Shown in pieces: positions 48,695 through 58,356 of a stretch of DNA of 64,000 nucleotides (the stretch's first letter is position 1; each line of letters begins with the position of its first letter). This DNA comes from Acerihabitans arboris (GTDB taxonomy: Bacteria > Pseudomonadota > Gammaproteobacteria > Enterobacterales > Enterobacteriaceae). A program made the translations under genes and the position numbers. Where the stretch lies: positions 1-64,000 of the forward strand of contig NZ_WUBS01000004.1 in the NCBI RefSeq assembly GCF_010131535.1, in the 5' to 3' direction. The notes under the pieces were generated by a model, which made no database searches, was not told the origin of the DNA, and saw only the letters and a list, made by a program, of their open reading frames with translations.

Positions 48695-49363
48695 TTATTC
48701 TTGGCTTTGGTTCATTTTGGCCTTCAGCGCCGCCAGCTGCGCGCTGATTTCATCGTCCGCCCTTAGTTCGGCGAACTGCTGATCCAGCGATTTCTGCTTG
48801 CCGAAACCGACGCTTTCCGCCTCAGCCTCCATATGATCGATGCGGCGTTCGAACTGTTCGAAACGGGCCATGGCCTCATCGATCTTGCCGCTATCGAGCT
48901 GGCGCCGGATGTCGCGCGACGAGGCGGCCGCCTGGTGGCGCAGGGTAAGGGTCTTCTGGCGGGCGCGGGTTTCGGCGAGTTTGTTTTCCAGTTCGCCGAT
49001 TTCATGCTTCATGCGCTCGAGGGTATCCTCGATAACCGCCACGTCCTGGCGCAACGTGGCGATAATAGCGGTCAGACGCTGTTTTTCCATCAGCGCGGCG
49101 CGCGCCAGATCTTCTTTGTCCTTGGCCAGCGCCAGTTCGGCCTTGCCCTGCCAGTCGGCCTGCTGGGTTTCAGCCTGCTCGACGCGCCGCAGCAGCTGTT
49201 TCTTTTCCGCCAGCGCCTGGGCGGAAGTGGTGCGGACCTCGACCAGGGTATCTTCCATTTCCTGGATCATCAGGCGCACCAGTTTTTCCGGATCTTCCGC
49301 TTTATCCAACAGTGCGTTGATGTTGGCATTCACAATATCGGTAAAACGAGAAAAAATACCCAT
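48695..49363 (-). CDS. pspA: phage shock protein A
   Basis: A 222-residue peripheral membrane protein of the ESCRT-III/IM30 family, the same length as in E. coli. The N-terminal amphipathic helix [20 protein letters not shown] is followed by long coiled coils ([20 protein letters not shown] and onward). It stabilises stressed inner membrane and, when idle, inhibits PspF. The ATG at 49363 follows GAGGAG. Transcribed from the sigma-54 promoter at 49424-49442. Confidence 0.97.
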   Translation of the reverse strand: MGIFSRFTDIVNANINALLDKAEDPEKLVRLMIQEMEDTLVEVRTTSAQALAEKKQLLRRVEQAETQQADWQGKAELALAKDKEDLARAALMEKQRLTAIIATLRQDVAVIEDTLERMKHEIGELENKLAETRARQKTLTLRHQAAASSRDIRRQLDSGKIDEAMARFEQFERRIDHMEAEAESVGFGKQKSLDQQFAELRADDEISAQLAALKAKMNQSQE

Positions 49364-49423
49364 AGCGAGCTCCTCTTTAATCAGTGATGGCCGAAAGATG
49401 CTGTCATCCTTCACCACCCTATC

Positions 49424-49442
49424 ATTACAATTACCATGCCAA
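49424..49442 (-). promoter_or_regulatory. sigma-54 promoter of the psp operon
   Basis: On the minus strand: TTGGCATGGTAATTGTAAT. It has the -24 GG and a -12 TTGT element, very close to the E. coli pspA promoter, which also has TTGT instead of TTGC. It lies about 60 bp upstream of the pspA start. Confidence 0.88.
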
Positions 49443-49456
49443 GATATGATTCAATT

Positions 49457-49469
49457 TAATTTATTGATT
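49457..49469 (-). promoter_or_regulatory. IHF site of the psp control region
   Basis: AATCAATAAATTA on the minus strand, a perfect fit to the IHF consensus WATCAANNNNTTR. It lies between the sigma-54 promoter and the enhancer, where IHF bending brings PspF to the polymerase. Confidence 0.75.
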
Positions 49470-49510
49470 TAAAATAACTTTTAAAATTGACGCAGTCGGC
49501 ACGTACGCTA

Positions 49511-49528
49511 TAGTGATTATTATCACTA
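49511..49528. promoter_or_regulatory. PspF enhancer palindrome (candidate)
   Basis: Perfect inverted repeat TAGTGAT-TATT-ATCACTA, about 70-100 bp upstream of the psp promoter and 19 bp before the pspF ATG. It resembles the TAGTG core of the E. coli PspF upstream activating sites and could also serve PspF autoregulation. Confidence 0.6.
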
Positions 49529-49547
49529 ATTGTTGGCGAAATTAACC

Positions 49548-50561
49548 ATGGCTGAAAACCACGACAACCTGCTGGGACAGTCCAATAATTTTCTCGAGGT
49601 GTTGGAACAGGTTTCCCGGCTGGCGCGGCTGGTCAAACCGGCGCTGGTGATCGGCGAACGGGGCACCGGCAAAGAGCTGATCGCCCGGCGTCTGCACTAC
49701 CTGTCGCCCCGTTGGCAGGGCCCGTTTATTTCCCTGAACTGCGCCGCGTTAAATGAAAATCTGCTGGACTCGGAGTTATTCGGCCACGAGGCCGGTGCGT
49801 TTACCGGCGCGCAAAAACGTCACCAAGGGCGCTTTGAGCGCGCCGACGGCGGCACCCTGTTCCTTGACGAGTTGGCTACCGCGCCCATGATGGTGCAGGA
49901 AAAATTACTGCGCGTCATTGAATACGGCGAACTGGAACGCGTCGGCGGCAGCCGGCCGCTGCAGGTGGATGTACGGCTGGTCTGCGCCACCAATGCCGAC
50001 CTGCCCCGGCTGGCGCGATCCGGCGGCTTTCGCGCCGACCTGCTGGACCGGCTGGCGTTTGACGTGGTGGCCTTGCCCCCGCTGCGGGAGCGCCAGCAGG
50101 ATATCATGGTAATGGCCGAGCATTTTGCCATCCAGATGTGCCGCGAAATCGGCCTGCCGCTGTTCCCCGGTTTTACCGCGCGCGCGCGCCGCGCTTTGTT
50201 GGGGTATGGCTGGCCGGGCAATGTGCGCGAGCTGAAAAACGTAGTGGAGCGGTCGATTTACCGCCATGACAGCGCCGAACGGCCGCTGGACGATATCCTG
50301 CTGGACCCGTTTGCCGCGGTGTCGCTGCCGCCCGATGAGACGGCGGCGGCGTCAGCGGACGAGCCGGCGTCATTGCCAATGGATTTGAAACAGGCCCTGG
50401 AACAACAGGAGCGGCGATGGGTCGGGCGCGCCCTGGCGCAGGCGCATTACAATCAGCGCCAGGCGGCGGAGCTGCTGGCGCTGACCTATCATCAGCTGCG
50501 GGGCGTGATGAAAAAGCATGGCATCAGGGCAGGCGGCGGTGAAAACGATGGGCAATCGTAA
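49548..50561 (+). CDS. pspF: psp operon activator PspF
   Basis: A 337-residue sigma-54 enhancer-binding protein without a receiver domain, as expected for PspF. AAA+ domain: Walker A GERGTGKELIARRLHY (about residues 36-51), the sigma-54 contact loop GAFTGAQKRHQGRF, Walker B GGTLFLDELATAP, and the C-terminal Fis-type HTH (NQRQAAELLALTYHQLRGVMKKHGI). PspA inhibits it directly. The gene is divergent from pspABC. E. coli PspF is 325 residues; the extra length lies in a Pro/Ala linker. Confidence 0.96.
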   Translation: MAENHDNLLGQSNNFLEVLEQVSRLARLVKPALVIGERGTGKELIARRLHYLSPRWQGPFISLNCAALNENLLDSELFGHEAGAFTGAQKRHQGRFERADGGTLFLDELATAPMMVQEKLLRVIEYGELERVGGSRPLQVDVRLVCATNADLPRLARSGGFRADLLDRLAFDVVALPPLRERQQDIMVMAEHFAIQMCREIGLPLFPGFTARARRALLGYGWPGNVRELKNVVERSIYRHDSAERPLDDILLDPFAAVSLPPDETAAASADEPASLPMDLKQALEQQERRWVGRALAQAHYNQRQAAELLALTYHQLRGVMKKHGIRAGGGENDGQS

Positions 50562-50622
50562 GGCGGTGACGGCCGGTGCGGATACGGCGGCGGCGACTAT
50601 TATATTAAGGGAAACAACAGGC

Positions 50623-50722
50623 AAAAAAAAGCCAGCACCCATGCTGGCTAAAAATAATACTGGAAGCAATGTGAGCAATGTCGTGCTGTCGACCGGCAAA
50701 CGAGGCCTGCCGTCCGTCAGCC
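50623..50722 (-). ncRNA. ryhB: Fur-repressed small RNA RyhB
   Basis: The minus strand contains the RyhB core, AGCACGACATTGCTCACATT followed by GCTTCCAGTATTA, which I recall as identical to E. coli RyhB. This is the seed that pairs with sodB, sdh and other iron-protein mRNAs, and it includes the Hfq-binding region. A 5' stem-loop (GACGGCA / TGCCGGTC) precedes it. The terminator AGCCAGCA-TGGG-TGCTGGCT with eight Us ends at about 50623. A -35 TTTACA and -10 TTATCA, 17 bp apart, place the start near 50722, giving ~100 nt. Unlike in E. coli it lies between pspF and sapA. Confidence 0.96.
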
Positions 50723-50728
50723 AAGCAA

Positions 50729-50743
50729 TGATAATGGTTATCA
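50729..50743 (-). promoter_or_regulatory. Fur box over the ryhB promoter
   Basis: TGATAAC-C-ATTATCA on the minus strand matches 14 of 15 positions of the 7-1-7 Fur motif (TGATAATNATTATCA) and overlaps the -10. Iron-loaded Fur should block ryhB. Confidence 0.88.
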
Positions 50744-50766
50744 CTATCGCTTGTAAAGCGCTTTGT

Positions 50767-50781
50767 TGATAATTATTCTCA
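50767..50781 (-). promoter_or_regulatory. second Fur box upstream of ryhB
   Basis: TGAGAAT-A-ATTATCA on the minus strand matches 14 of 15 positions of the Fur 7-1-7 motif, about 38 bp upstream of the first box. It could strengthen control of ryhB and may reach the divergent sapA promoter. Confidence 0.75.
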
Positions 50782-50921
50782 TTTCCATACAATTATTGGG
50801 GTTCTTTTCGCCACCTTGCTGCTTTTTAACCCACTGCGCGAGGTATATTCGCGCCATGAATTGGGTGTCAGGGCAGAGTAAGGTAAACTGGAATTATTGC
50901 CCCGCGGGATGTAAGTAGTGT

Positions 50922-52649
50922 ATGCGAATTAAATGGTTTTCTTGGCAGGCGTGTTTTTTGCCGGCGCGGCACCGGCGCGCGTGGCGTCGGCCTATCCTGT
51001 CCCGATGGTTTATGTCCGGGCGCGCCCTGTCCTGGGGCATCGCGTTGGTATTGATCGGCCAGGCCGCCGCCGCGCCGGTACCGGGGCCGGCGCGGGATAT
51101 CCGTCAAAGCGGCTTTGTCTACTGCGTCAACGGCTTGCTCAATACCTTCAACCCCCAGATGGCCAGCGGCGGATTAACGGTGGACACCCTTTCCGCCCAG
51201 CTGTACGACCGGCTGCTGGCGGTCGACCCCTACACCTATCGCCTGATCCCCGAGCTGGCGCAAAGTTGGGAAGTGCTGGATAACGGCGCCACCTATCGTT
51301 TCCACCTGCGTAGAAACGTGCCGTTCCAGCATACCGCCTGGTTCGCCCCGACGCGCGCGCTGAACGCCGACGACGTGGTGTTCAGCTTTGCGCGCATGTT
51401 CGACCAGCGCCATCCTTACCATGAGGTCAACGGCGGCGATTACCCCTATTTCGATAGCCTGCAGTTCGCCGATTCGGTGCAAAGCGTGGTAAAGCTGGAT
51501 AACGACACGGTGGAATTTCGCCTGAACGCGCCGGATGCCTCGTTCCTGTGGCATATCGCCACCCATTACGCGCCGGTGCTTTCCCGTGAGTATGCCGAAC
51601 AGCTGAGCCAGGCCGGCCGCCAGGAGCAGATCGATCGGCAGCCGGTGGGCACCGGCCCTTTTATGCTCAACGAATACCGGGCCGGACAATATATCCGGCT
51701 GTTGCGCAACGACCGTTACTGGAAGGGCCTGCCGCGCATGGAGCAGGTGGTGATCGATCTGGGCGCCGGCGGCATCGGCCGGCTGTCCAAGCTGTTAACC
51801 GGCGAATGCGACGTGCTGGCCTATCCGGCCGCCAGCCAGCTGACCATCCTGCGCGACGATCCGCGCCTGCGGCTGACCCTGCGGCCGGGAATGAATATCG
51901 CCTACCTGGCGTTCAACACCGCCAAACCGCCGCTGGACGATGCGCGGGTGCGCCACGCCATTGCGTTGTCGATTAATAACCAGCGCCTGATGCAATCCAT
52001 TTATTACGGCACCGCGGAAACCGCGGCCTCGATCCTGCCGCGCGCGTCCTGGGCCTACGACAACGACGCCAGGGTGACCGAGTACAGCCCGGACAAGGCG
52101 CGAGAAATCCTGCGCTCGCTCGGCAGGGAACATCTGGAGTTAAGCCTATGGGTGCCGACCGCCTCGCAGTCCTATAATCCCAGCCCGCTGAAAACCGCCG
52201 AGCTTATCCAGGCCGACCTGGCGCAGGTGGGCATTACGCTGACCATCGTGCCGGTGGAGGGCCGCTTCCAGGAAGCGCGGCTGATGGCCAAGAACCATGA
52301 CCTGACGCTGGCCGGCTGGTCCACCGACAGCAACGACCCGGACAGTTTTTTCCGGCCGCTGCTCAGCTGCGCCGCCATCCGCTCGCAAACCAACTATGCT
52401 CATTGGTGCCAGCCGCGGTTCGATGACTTGCTGCGCGCGGCGCTGTTGTCGCAACAGCTGTCGGGACGGATGGACACCTATCGCAATGTGCAAAAAATGC
52501 TGGAACAAGAGCTACCGGTCCTGCCGCTGGCGTCTTCCCTGCGCCTGCAGGCCTACCGCTACGACATCAAGGGATTGGTGCTCAGTCCCTTCGGCAACGC
52601 CTCCTTTGCCGGGGTGTACCGGGAAGCCCCCCAGGAACAGAAACCATGA
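50922..52649 (+). CDS. sapA: Sap ABC transporter substrate-binding protein SapA
   Basis: A 575-residue SBP_bac_5-family periplasmic protein; it binds antimicrobial peptides or haem in pathogens that use Sap. The signal peptide appears as [20 protein letters not shown] if translation starts at 51012. The longer frame from 50922 would add 30 mostly basic residues. Neither start has a strong ribosome site. The core ([20 protein letters not shown] to [15 protein letters not shown]) matches E. coli SapA. It is first in sapABCDF with ATGA overlaps downstream. Confidence 0.95.
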   Translation: MRIKWFSWQACFLPARHRRAWRRPILSRWFMSGRALSWGIALVLIGQAAAAPVPGPARDIRQSGFVYCVNGLLNTFNPQMASGGLTVDTLSAQLYDRLLAVDPYTYRLIPELAQSWEVLDNGATYRFHLRRNVPFQHTAWFAPTRALNADDVVFSFARMFDQRHPYHEVNGGDYPYFDSLQFADSVQSVVKLDNDTVEFRLNAPDASFLWHIATHYAPVLSREYAEQLSQAGRQEQIDRQPVGTGPFMLNEYRAGQYIRLLRNDRYWKGLPRMEQVVIDLGAGGIGRLSKLLTGECDVLAYPAASQLTILRDDPRLRLTLRPGMNIAYLAFNTAKPPLDDARVRHAIALSINNQRLMQSIYYGTAETAASILPRASWAYDNDARVTEYSPDKAREILRSLGREHLELSLWVPTASQSYNPSPLKTAELIQADLAQVGITLTIVPVEGRFQEARLMAKNHDLTLAGWSTDSNDPDSFFRPLLSCAAIRSQTNYAHWCQPRFDDLLRAALLSQQLSGRMDTYRNVQKMLEQELPVLPLASSLRLQAYRYDIKGLVLSPFGNASFAGVYREAPQEQKP

Positions 52650-53611
52650 TTATATTTACCCTGCGCCGGCTAGTGCTGCTGCTGATTACCCTGTTCTTCC
52701 TGACGCTGGTGGGATTCAGCCTGAGCTATTTCACCCCTCATGCGCCGCTGGGCGGCGCGGCGCTGACCGATGCCTATCGGTATTATTTCAGCAGCCTGCT
52801 GCACGGTAATTTCGGCGTGTCGAGCATCAACGGCCAGTCCATCGGCGAACAGCTGCGCGATGTATTCCCGGCGACGCTTGAGCTGTGCATCCTGGCGTTT
52901 ATCCTGGCGCTGGCCATCGGCATCCCGCTCGGTATTATCGCCGGGGTAACGCGCAATAAATGGCAGGATATCAGTATCAGCGTCTTCGCCCTGCTGGGGC
53001 TGTCGATGCCGGTATTCTGGCTGGCCCTGCTGCTGACGCTGTTTTTTGCCCTGCACCTGGGCTGGCTGCCGGTATCCGGGCGCTATGACCTGCTCTACCA
53101 GGTCAGGCAGGTCACCGGTTTTGCCCTGGTTGACGCCTGGCTGTCGGACTCGCCTTACCGGCATGAAATGATGGCCAGCGCGCTGCGGCATATGGTGCTG
53201 CCCATTACCGCCCTGGCGGTGGCGCCCACTACCGAGGTGATCCGGCTGATGCGCATCAGCGCCGCTGGGGTATTCGACAGTAACTATGTCAAGGCGGCGG
53301 CGACGCGCGGGCTGACGCTGGCCACCGTCATTCGCCGCCACGTGCTGCATAACGCGCTGCCGCCGATTATCCCCAAGCTGGGCCTGCAGTTTTCCACCAT
53401 GCTGACCCTGGCGATGATTACCGAAGTGGTATTCAGCTGGCCGGGACTGGGCCGCTGGCTGGTCAACGCCATTCGCCAGCAGGACTATGCCGCCATTTCA
53501 GCCGGGGTGATGGTGGTGGGGACGCTGGTTATCTCTGTCAACGTGCTGGCCGACGTAATTGGCGCGCTGGCGAACCCGCTGCGCCATAAGGAATGGTATG
53601 CCCTCAGATAA
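52646..53611 (+). CDS. sapB: Sap ABC transporter permease SapB
   Basis: A 321-residue inner-membrane permease of the DppB/OppB type with six membrane helices, beginning [28 protein letters not shown]. It has the permease EAA loop in [27 protein letters not shown]. It overlaps sapA by 4 bp and sapC by 14 bp. In E. coli, SapBCDF without SapA also exports putrescine. Confidence 0.96.
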   Translation: MIIFTLRRLVLLLITLFFLTLVGFSLSYFTPHAPLGGAALTDAYRYYFSSLLHGNFGVSSINGQSIGEQLRDVFPATLELCILAFILALAIGIPLGIIAGVTRNKWQDISISVFALLGLSMPVFWLALLLTLFFALHLGWLPVSGRYDLLYQVRQVTGFALVDAWLSDSPYRHEMMASALRHMVLPITALAVAPTTEVIRLMRISAAGVFDSNYVKAAATRGLTLATVIRRHVLHNALPPIIPKLGLQFSTMLTLAMITEVVFSWPGLGRWLVNAIRQQDYAAISAGVMVVGTLVISVNVLADVIGALANPLRHKEWYALR

Positions 53612-54488
53612 TGTTTATCGCGAAAAACGCATGCCCAGCCCGCTGCGGCATATCTGGCGCATTTTTTACCATGACGCCCTGTCGATGATCGGATTCTACG
53701 GTTTTCTCACCCTGCTGCTGCTGTGCGTATTCGGCACGGTAGTGGCGCCTTACGCGCTGGATCAGCAGTTCCTCGGCTACCAGCTGCTGCCGCCGTCCTG
53801 GTCGCGCTACGGCGACGTGTCGTTCTTCCTGGGGACCGATGACCTGGGGCGCGACGTGCTAAGCCGTCTTCTGACCGGCACGGCGCCCACCTTTGGCTCG
53901 GCGCTGGTGGTGACCATCGCCGCCTCGGTGTTCGGCGTCACGCTCGGCGTCCTGGCGGGCATCACCCGCGGCCTGCGCTCGGCGGCGCTTAACCACGTGC
54001 TGGATACCCTGCTGTCGATTCCCTCGCTGCTGCTGGCCATCGTGGTGGTGGCGTTCCTGGGTCCCAAGCTGGAGCATGCCATGCTGGCGGTGTGGCTGGC
54101 CCTGTTGCCGCGTATCGTGCGCACGGTTTATGACGCGGTGCATGACGAGCTGGATAAGGAGTATGTGCTGGCGGTGCGCATCGACGGCGCGTCGATGATG
54201 CATATCCTGCGCTATGCGGTGCTGCCGAACATCGCCAGCGTCCTGGTCTCGGAATTTACCCGCTCGCTGTCGATGGCGATACTCGATATCGCCGCGCTGG
54301 GATTCCTCGACCTCGGCGCCCAGCTGCCGTCGCCGGAGTGGGGCGCGATGATGGGCGATACGCTTGAGCTGGTCTATGTCGCGCCCTGGACGGTAATGCT
54401 GCCCGGCGGCGCCATCATGGCCTGCGTGCTGATCGTGAATGTGCTGGGCGACGGCCTGCGCCGCGCCATGATCTCGGGGGTGGAATAA
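53598..54488 (+). CDS. sapC: Sap ABC transporter permease SapC
   Basis: A 296-residue inner-membrane permease of the DppC type. The start [20 protein letters not shown] at 53598 matches E. coli SapC (MPYDSVYSEKR). It has five or six helices and the EAA loop [23 protein letters not shown]. It forms the channel with SapB. The ATG overlaps the end of sapB. Confidence 0.96.
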   Translation: MPSDNVYREKRMPSPLRHIWRIFYHDALSMIGFYGFLTLLLLCVFGTVVAPYALDQQFLGYQLLPPSWSRYGDVSFFLGTDDLGRDVLSRLLTGTAPTFGSALVVTIAASVFGVTLGVLAGITRGLRSAALNHVLDTLLSIPSLLLAIVVVAFLGPKLEHAMLAVWLALLPRIVRTVYDAVHDELDKEYVLAVRIDGASMMHILRYAVLPNIASVLVSEFTRSLSMAILDIAALGFLDLGAQLPSPEWGAMMGDTLELVYVAPWTVMLPGGAIMACVLIVNVLGDGLRRAMISGVE

Positions 54489-55480
54489 TGCCGTTACTGG
54501 ATATCCGCAACTTAACCATTGAATTCATGACCGCCGAGGGGCCGGTAAAAGCCGTAGACCGGGTCAGTTTTACCCTGACCGAGGGCGAGGTGCGCGGCCT
54601 GGTAGGCGAGTCCGGCTCCGGCAAAAGCCTGATCGCCAAAGCCATCTGCGGCGTCACCAAGGATAACTGGCGCGTGACGGCGGACCGGTTTCGTTTTGAC
54701 GATATCGACCTGTTGCAGCTCACCCCGCGCCAGCGCAGGCGGCTGGTGGGTCATAACGTCTCGATGATTTTCCAGGAGCCGCAGTCGTGCCTCGATCCGT
54801 CGGAAACCATCGGCCGCCAGTTGGGCCAGGCCATACCGGGCTGGACCTATAAAGGCACATGGTGGCAACGGTTCGGCTGGCGCCGGCGCCGCACCATTGA
54901 ACTGCTGCACCGGGTCGGCATCAAGGATCACAAGAATATCATGGGTAGCTACCCCTACGAGCTGACCGAGGGCGAGTGCCAGAAAGTGATGATCGCCATC
55001 GCCCTGGCCAACCAGCCCAGGCTGCTGATTGCCGACGAGCCGACCAACGCCATGGAACCCACGACCCAGGCGCAGATATTCCGCCTGCTGGCGGGGCTGA
55101 ACCAGAATAACAACACCACCATCCTGCTGATAAGCCATGATATCCAGATGATGAGCAAATGGGCCACCCGGATCAACGTGCTCTACTGCGGCCAGACGGT
55201 GGAGAGCGCCGCCTGCGAGGAGCTGATCGCCACGCCGCACCATCCTTATACCCAGGCGCTGATCCGCGCCATCCCCGATTTCGGCCGCTCGATGCCGCCC
55301 AAAAGCCGGCTTAACACCCTGCCCGGCGGCATCCCGTCCCTGGAGCATTTGCCCATCGGCTGCCGCCTTGGGCCGCGTTGCCCCTACGCGCAGAAAACCT
55401 GTATCCAGATGCCGCCCCTGGTGCCGGTGAAAACCCACTGGTTCGCCTGTCATTTCCCGCTCAACATGGAGGGGCAATAA
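54488..55480 (+). CDS. sapD: Sap ABC transporter ATPase SapD
   Basis: A 330-residue ABC ATPase. Walker A GESGSGKS (about residues 39-46), Q-loop [11 protein letters not shown], the SapD-typical signature [16 protein letters not shown] in place of LSGGQ, Walker [15 protein letters not shown]-switch LISHDIQ, and a C-terminal oligopeptide-transporter domain with Cys ([14 protein letters not shown]). It partners with SapF. In E. coli SapD also affects Trk potassium uptake. Confidence 0.97.
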   Translation: MPLLDIRNLTIEFMTAEGPVKAVDRVSFTLTEGEVRGLVGESGSGKSLIAKAICGVTKDNWRVTADRFRFDDIDLLQLTPRQRRRLVGHNVSMIFQEPQSCLDPSETIGRQLGQAIPGWTYKGTWWQRFGWRRRRTIELLHRVGIKDHKNIMGSYPYELTEGECQKVMIAIALANQPRLLIADEPTNAMEPTTQAQIFRLLAGLNQNNNTTILLISHDIQMMSKWATRINVLYCGQTVESAACEELIATPHHPYTQALIRAIPDFGRSMPPKSRLNTLPGGIPSLEHLPIGCRLGPRCPYAQKTCIQMPPLVPVKTHWFACHFPLNMEGQ

Positions 55481-55482
55481 GC

Positions 55483-56295
55483 ATGGAAACCTTACTGGAA
55501 GCGCGCAACCTGACCAAAACCTTTCGCTATCGCACCGGTCTGTTTACCCGCCATCAGGTGGAGGCGGTCAAACCCCTCAGCTTTATCCTGCGCGAGGGCC
55601 AGACGCTGGCGATTATCGGCGAGAACGGGTCCGGCAAATCGACCCTGGCGAAAATGCTGGCCGGCACGCTGGCGCCCACCGCCGGCGAGCTGTATATCGA
55701 CGACCATCCGCTGACTTTCGGCGATTACCGCTATCGCAGCCAGCGCATCCGGATGATTTTCCAGGACGCCGGCAACGCCCTCAATCCCCGCCAGCGCATC
55801 GGGCAACTGCTGGATGTGCCGCTGCGGCTCAATACCGATCTGCCGGCGTCCGAACGTGAACGCGCCATCGACAAGACCCTGCGCCAGGTCGGACTACGCC
55901 CCGATCACGCCTTTTATTATCCGCATATGCTGGCGCCGGGGCAAAAACAGCGCGTCGGCCTTGCGCGGGCGCTGATCCTGCAGCCGAAGGTCATTGTGGC
56001 GGACGAGGCGCTGGCCGCGCTGGATATGTCGATGCGCTCGCAAATCATCAACCTGATGCTGGAACTGCAGGCCAAACACGGCATCGCCTATATCTACGTC
56101 ACCCAGCACCTGGGTATGATGAAACATATCAGCGACCAGATCATGGTGATGCAGAACGGCGAGGTGGTGGAACGCGGCAATACCGCCGATGTGTTGGCCG
56201 CCCCGCTGCATGACCTGACCAAACGGCTGATAACCAGCCACTTCGGCGAGGCCCTCACCGCCGACGCCTGGCGGCGCGACGGGATTATCGCCTGA
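55483..56295 (+). CDS. sapF: Sap ABC transporter ATPase SapF
   Basis: A 270-residue ABC ATPase. Walker A GENGSGKST, Q-loop IFQDAGNALNPRQRIG, signature LAPGQKQRVGLARAL, Walker B VIVADEALAALDMS, H-switch VTQHLGMMKHIS. It begins two bases after the sapD stop and closes the sap operon. The start METLLEARNLTKTFRYRTG at 55483 follows GGAGGGG. Confidence 0.96.
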   Translation: METLLEARNLTKTFRYRTGLFTRHQVEAVKPLSFILREGQTLAIIGENGSGKSTLAKMLAGTLAPTAGELYIDDHPLTFGDYRYRSQRIRMIFQDAGNALNPRQRIGQLLDVPLRLNTDLPASERERAIDKTLRQVGLRPDHAFYYPHMLAPGQKQRVGLARALILQPKVIVADEALAALDMSMRSQIINLMLELQAKHGIAYIYVTQHLGMMKHISDQIMVMQNGEVVERGNTADVLAAPLHDLTKRLITSHFGEALTADAWRRDGIIA

Positions 56296-56427
56296 GATAG
56301 GCGGGGTATACACCTCCCCCGGCGTTATATGGTACACTTCGCCGGTTTATCAACGTCGAAACGCAGCGCCGTTGGCGTCAAAACGATGCAACGCGCGCAT
56401 GTAATAACGATCACAAGGATTAATGCT

Positions 56428-57216
56428 ATGGGTTTTCTTACCGGTAAGCGCATTCTGGTCACGGGCGTGGCCAGCACCCGTTCAATCGCATTCGGCATCG
56501 CGCAGGCGATGCGCCGTGAAGGCGCCGAACTGGCGTTCACTTACCAGAACGACAAGCTGAAATCACGGGTGGAAGGTTTCGCCGCCGAACTGGATTCCAG
56601 CATCGTGCTGCCCTGCGACGTGGCCGAAGACGCCAGCATCGAAGCGCTGTTTGCCGAGCTGGCCAAAGTATGGCCGAACTATGACGGTTTTGTGCATGCC
56701 ATCGCCTTTGCCCCCGGCGATCAGCTGGACGGCGACTATGTGAACGCCGTGACCCGCGAAGGCTTCGCCATTGCCCACGACATCAGTTCCTACAGTTTTG
56801 TCGCCATGGCCAAGGCCAGCCGCCATATGCTGAACCCGAATTCCGCGCTGGTGACACTGACCTACCTGGGCGCTGAACGGGCCATCCCGAACTATAACGT
56901 GATGGGCCTGGCCAAGGCGTCGCTGGAAGCCAACACCCGTTATATGGCCAACGCCATGGGCCCGCAGGGCATTCGCGTCAACGCCATTTCCGCCGGGCCG
57001 ATCCGCACCCTGGCGGCGTCAGGCATCAAAAACTTCAAGAAAATGCTGGCGCACTGTGAATCGGTCACGCCGATCCGCCGGGTGGTCACCATCGAGGACG
57101 TGGGCAACACCGCCGCGTTCCTGTGCTCCGATCTCTCCTCCGGCATCACCGGTGAGGTGATCCACGTGGACGGCGGTTTCAGCATCGCCGCCATGGGCGA
57201 GCTCGAAGCCGAATAA
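56428..57216 (+). CDS. fabI: enoyl-ACP reductase FabI
   Basis: A 262-residue SDR-type NADH-dependent reductase for the last step of fatty-acid elongation. It has the nucleotide motif [13 protein letters not shown] and catalytic Y146, Y156 and K163 ([11 protein letters not shown]). The sequence follows E. coli FabI, but the segment HSIGFAP there (S91, G93) reads HAIAFAP here, so residue 93 is Ala, not Gly, codon GCC at 56704-56706. G93 is where mutations bring triclosan and diazaborine resistance in E. coli. AAGGA precedes the ATG at 56428. A terminator follows. Confidence 0.98.
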   Translation: MGFLTGKRILVTGVASTRSIAFGIAQAMRREGAELAFTYQNDKLKSRVEGFAAELDSSIVLPCDVAEDASIEALFAELAKVWPNYDGFVHAIAFAPGDQLDGDYVNAVTREGFAIAHDISSYSFVAMAKASRHMLNPNSALVTLTYLGAERAIPNYNVMGLAKASLEANTRYMANAMGPQGIRVNAISAGPIRTLAASGIKNFKKMLAHCESVTPIRRVVTIEDVGNTAAFLCSDLSSGITGEVIHVDGGFSIAAMGELEAE

Positions 57217-57223
57217 GCTCCCG

Positions 57224-57251
57224 GGCCCGATATCCCCGGGCCTTTCTCTTT
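57224..57251 (+). terminator. terminator of fabI
   Basis: Stem GGCCCG (57224-57229) / CGGGCC (57237-57242), then TTTCTCTTT. Confidence 0.75.
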
Positions 57252-57298
57252 GGCGCGATTGGCTCGCCGACACTGTCTATGCAAGGCGCGTCAAAGGT

Positions 57299-58201
57299 TT
57301 AAGCCCGTTGCGCCAGCCACTCCCGCGCAAACGCAAACAACGTCCTGGCCAGCGGCGTCGCCCGGCCCGCTTCCGTTATCACAATCGCGCTCTGGCGCTT
57401 CATCGGCGGCAGGTTAATCAAGGCCGAACGCAAATCCGGCGTCATCCCCGGCAGCAAATGCCCGCGCGGCATCATCCCGCATCCCAACCCGGTAAAGACG
57501 CCCTGCAACAGCTGGAAAATCGACGCGCTTTCCAGCCGGATATGCGGCCGCAACCCCAGGGCGCGGAAATGCTCATCCAGGTAACGGCGGAAATATCGGC
57601 TCGGCTCGGCCAGGCACAACGGCAGCGCCGCCACCTCCTCAAGCGACAAAACCGCGCCTTCGGTCAACCGTGGAAAATGCCGCGGATGAAACACCAGCTC
57701 AACGCCCCGATCGGCGATGGCGGCCGCCTGGTAATGCAGCTCCGCCAGCAGCCCCAGTTCAAAAAAGCCAATCCCGATATCCACGCTATGATTGGTCAGC
57801 GCCTCCAGCAGCGGGTCGGCGCTCAGCACCGTCACCTGATACTCCAGCGCGGGATACTGCTGGCGCGCGTCATACAACAGCTGCGCCAGGGGAATGCCGC
57901 ACTGCGGCACGATGCCGATGCGCAGCGTACCCTCCAGTCCCTGCTTAAGCGACGCCACGTCCAGCTTCAGCCCCTGGTACACCGACACGATTTCCCGCGC
58001 CCAGGTTAGCACCCGTTCCCCTTCGGCGGTAAAGCCCTGGAAACTGTTGCCGCGGTGGATCAGGGCCACGCCCAGCTCCCGCTCCAGGTTCTTCAGGCGC
58101 GCGGACAACGTGGGCTGGCTGACAAAGCTGGCCTCGGCGGCGCGGCCGAAATGGCGCTCGCGCTCCAGGTTACACAAATAGATAAGCTGTTTAATATCCA
58201 T
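57299..58201 (-). CDS. LysR-family transcriptional regulator
   Basis: A 300-residue LysR regulator. N-terminal HTH: MDIKQLIYLCNLERERHFGR then AAEASFVSQPTLSARLKNLE. The C-terminal effector-binding domain contains GTLRIGIVPQCGIPLAQLL and the VDIGIGF strand. The start at 58201 gives the family N-terminus; further upstream the frame is open but unlike LysR. It lies alone between fabI and the PTS gene, with ydeP further on; which of these it controls is not shown. Confidence 0.88.
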   Translation of the reverse strand: MDIKQLIYLCNLERERHFGRAAEASFVSQPTLSARLKNLERELGVALIHRGNSFQGFTAEGERVLTWAREIVSVYQGLKLDVASLKQGLEGTLRIGIVPQCGIPLAQLLYDARQQYPALEYQVTVLSADPLLEALTNHSVDIGIGFFELGLLAELHYQAAAIADRGVELVFHPRHFPRLTEGAVLSLEEVAALPLCLAEPSRYFRRYLDEHFRALGLRPHIRLESASIFQLLQGVFTGLGCGMMPRGHLLPGMTPDLRSALINLPPMKRQSAIVITEAGRATPLARTLFAFAREWLAQRA

Positions 58202-58356
58202 AGATTCTGGCTGGGAGGGGCAATGGCACGAGTATAACATTATCACGCCCCGCCGGGTCCGGCGCTGTAACCGCCGGCGGGAAGGCCATATTGCTCGGGA
58301 AAGGCCGCCCGGGAAAACGCCCCGCTCCATAGATGAAGCGACGATACGGGTACGCC

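Noticed and set aside
50370-50792. 140-codon minus-strand frame with leader-like ITIIIAWL and TTLLTLLPVLFL
   Set aside because: Looks like an attenuator leader at first sight, but the region is the RyhB gene and then the antisense of pspF.
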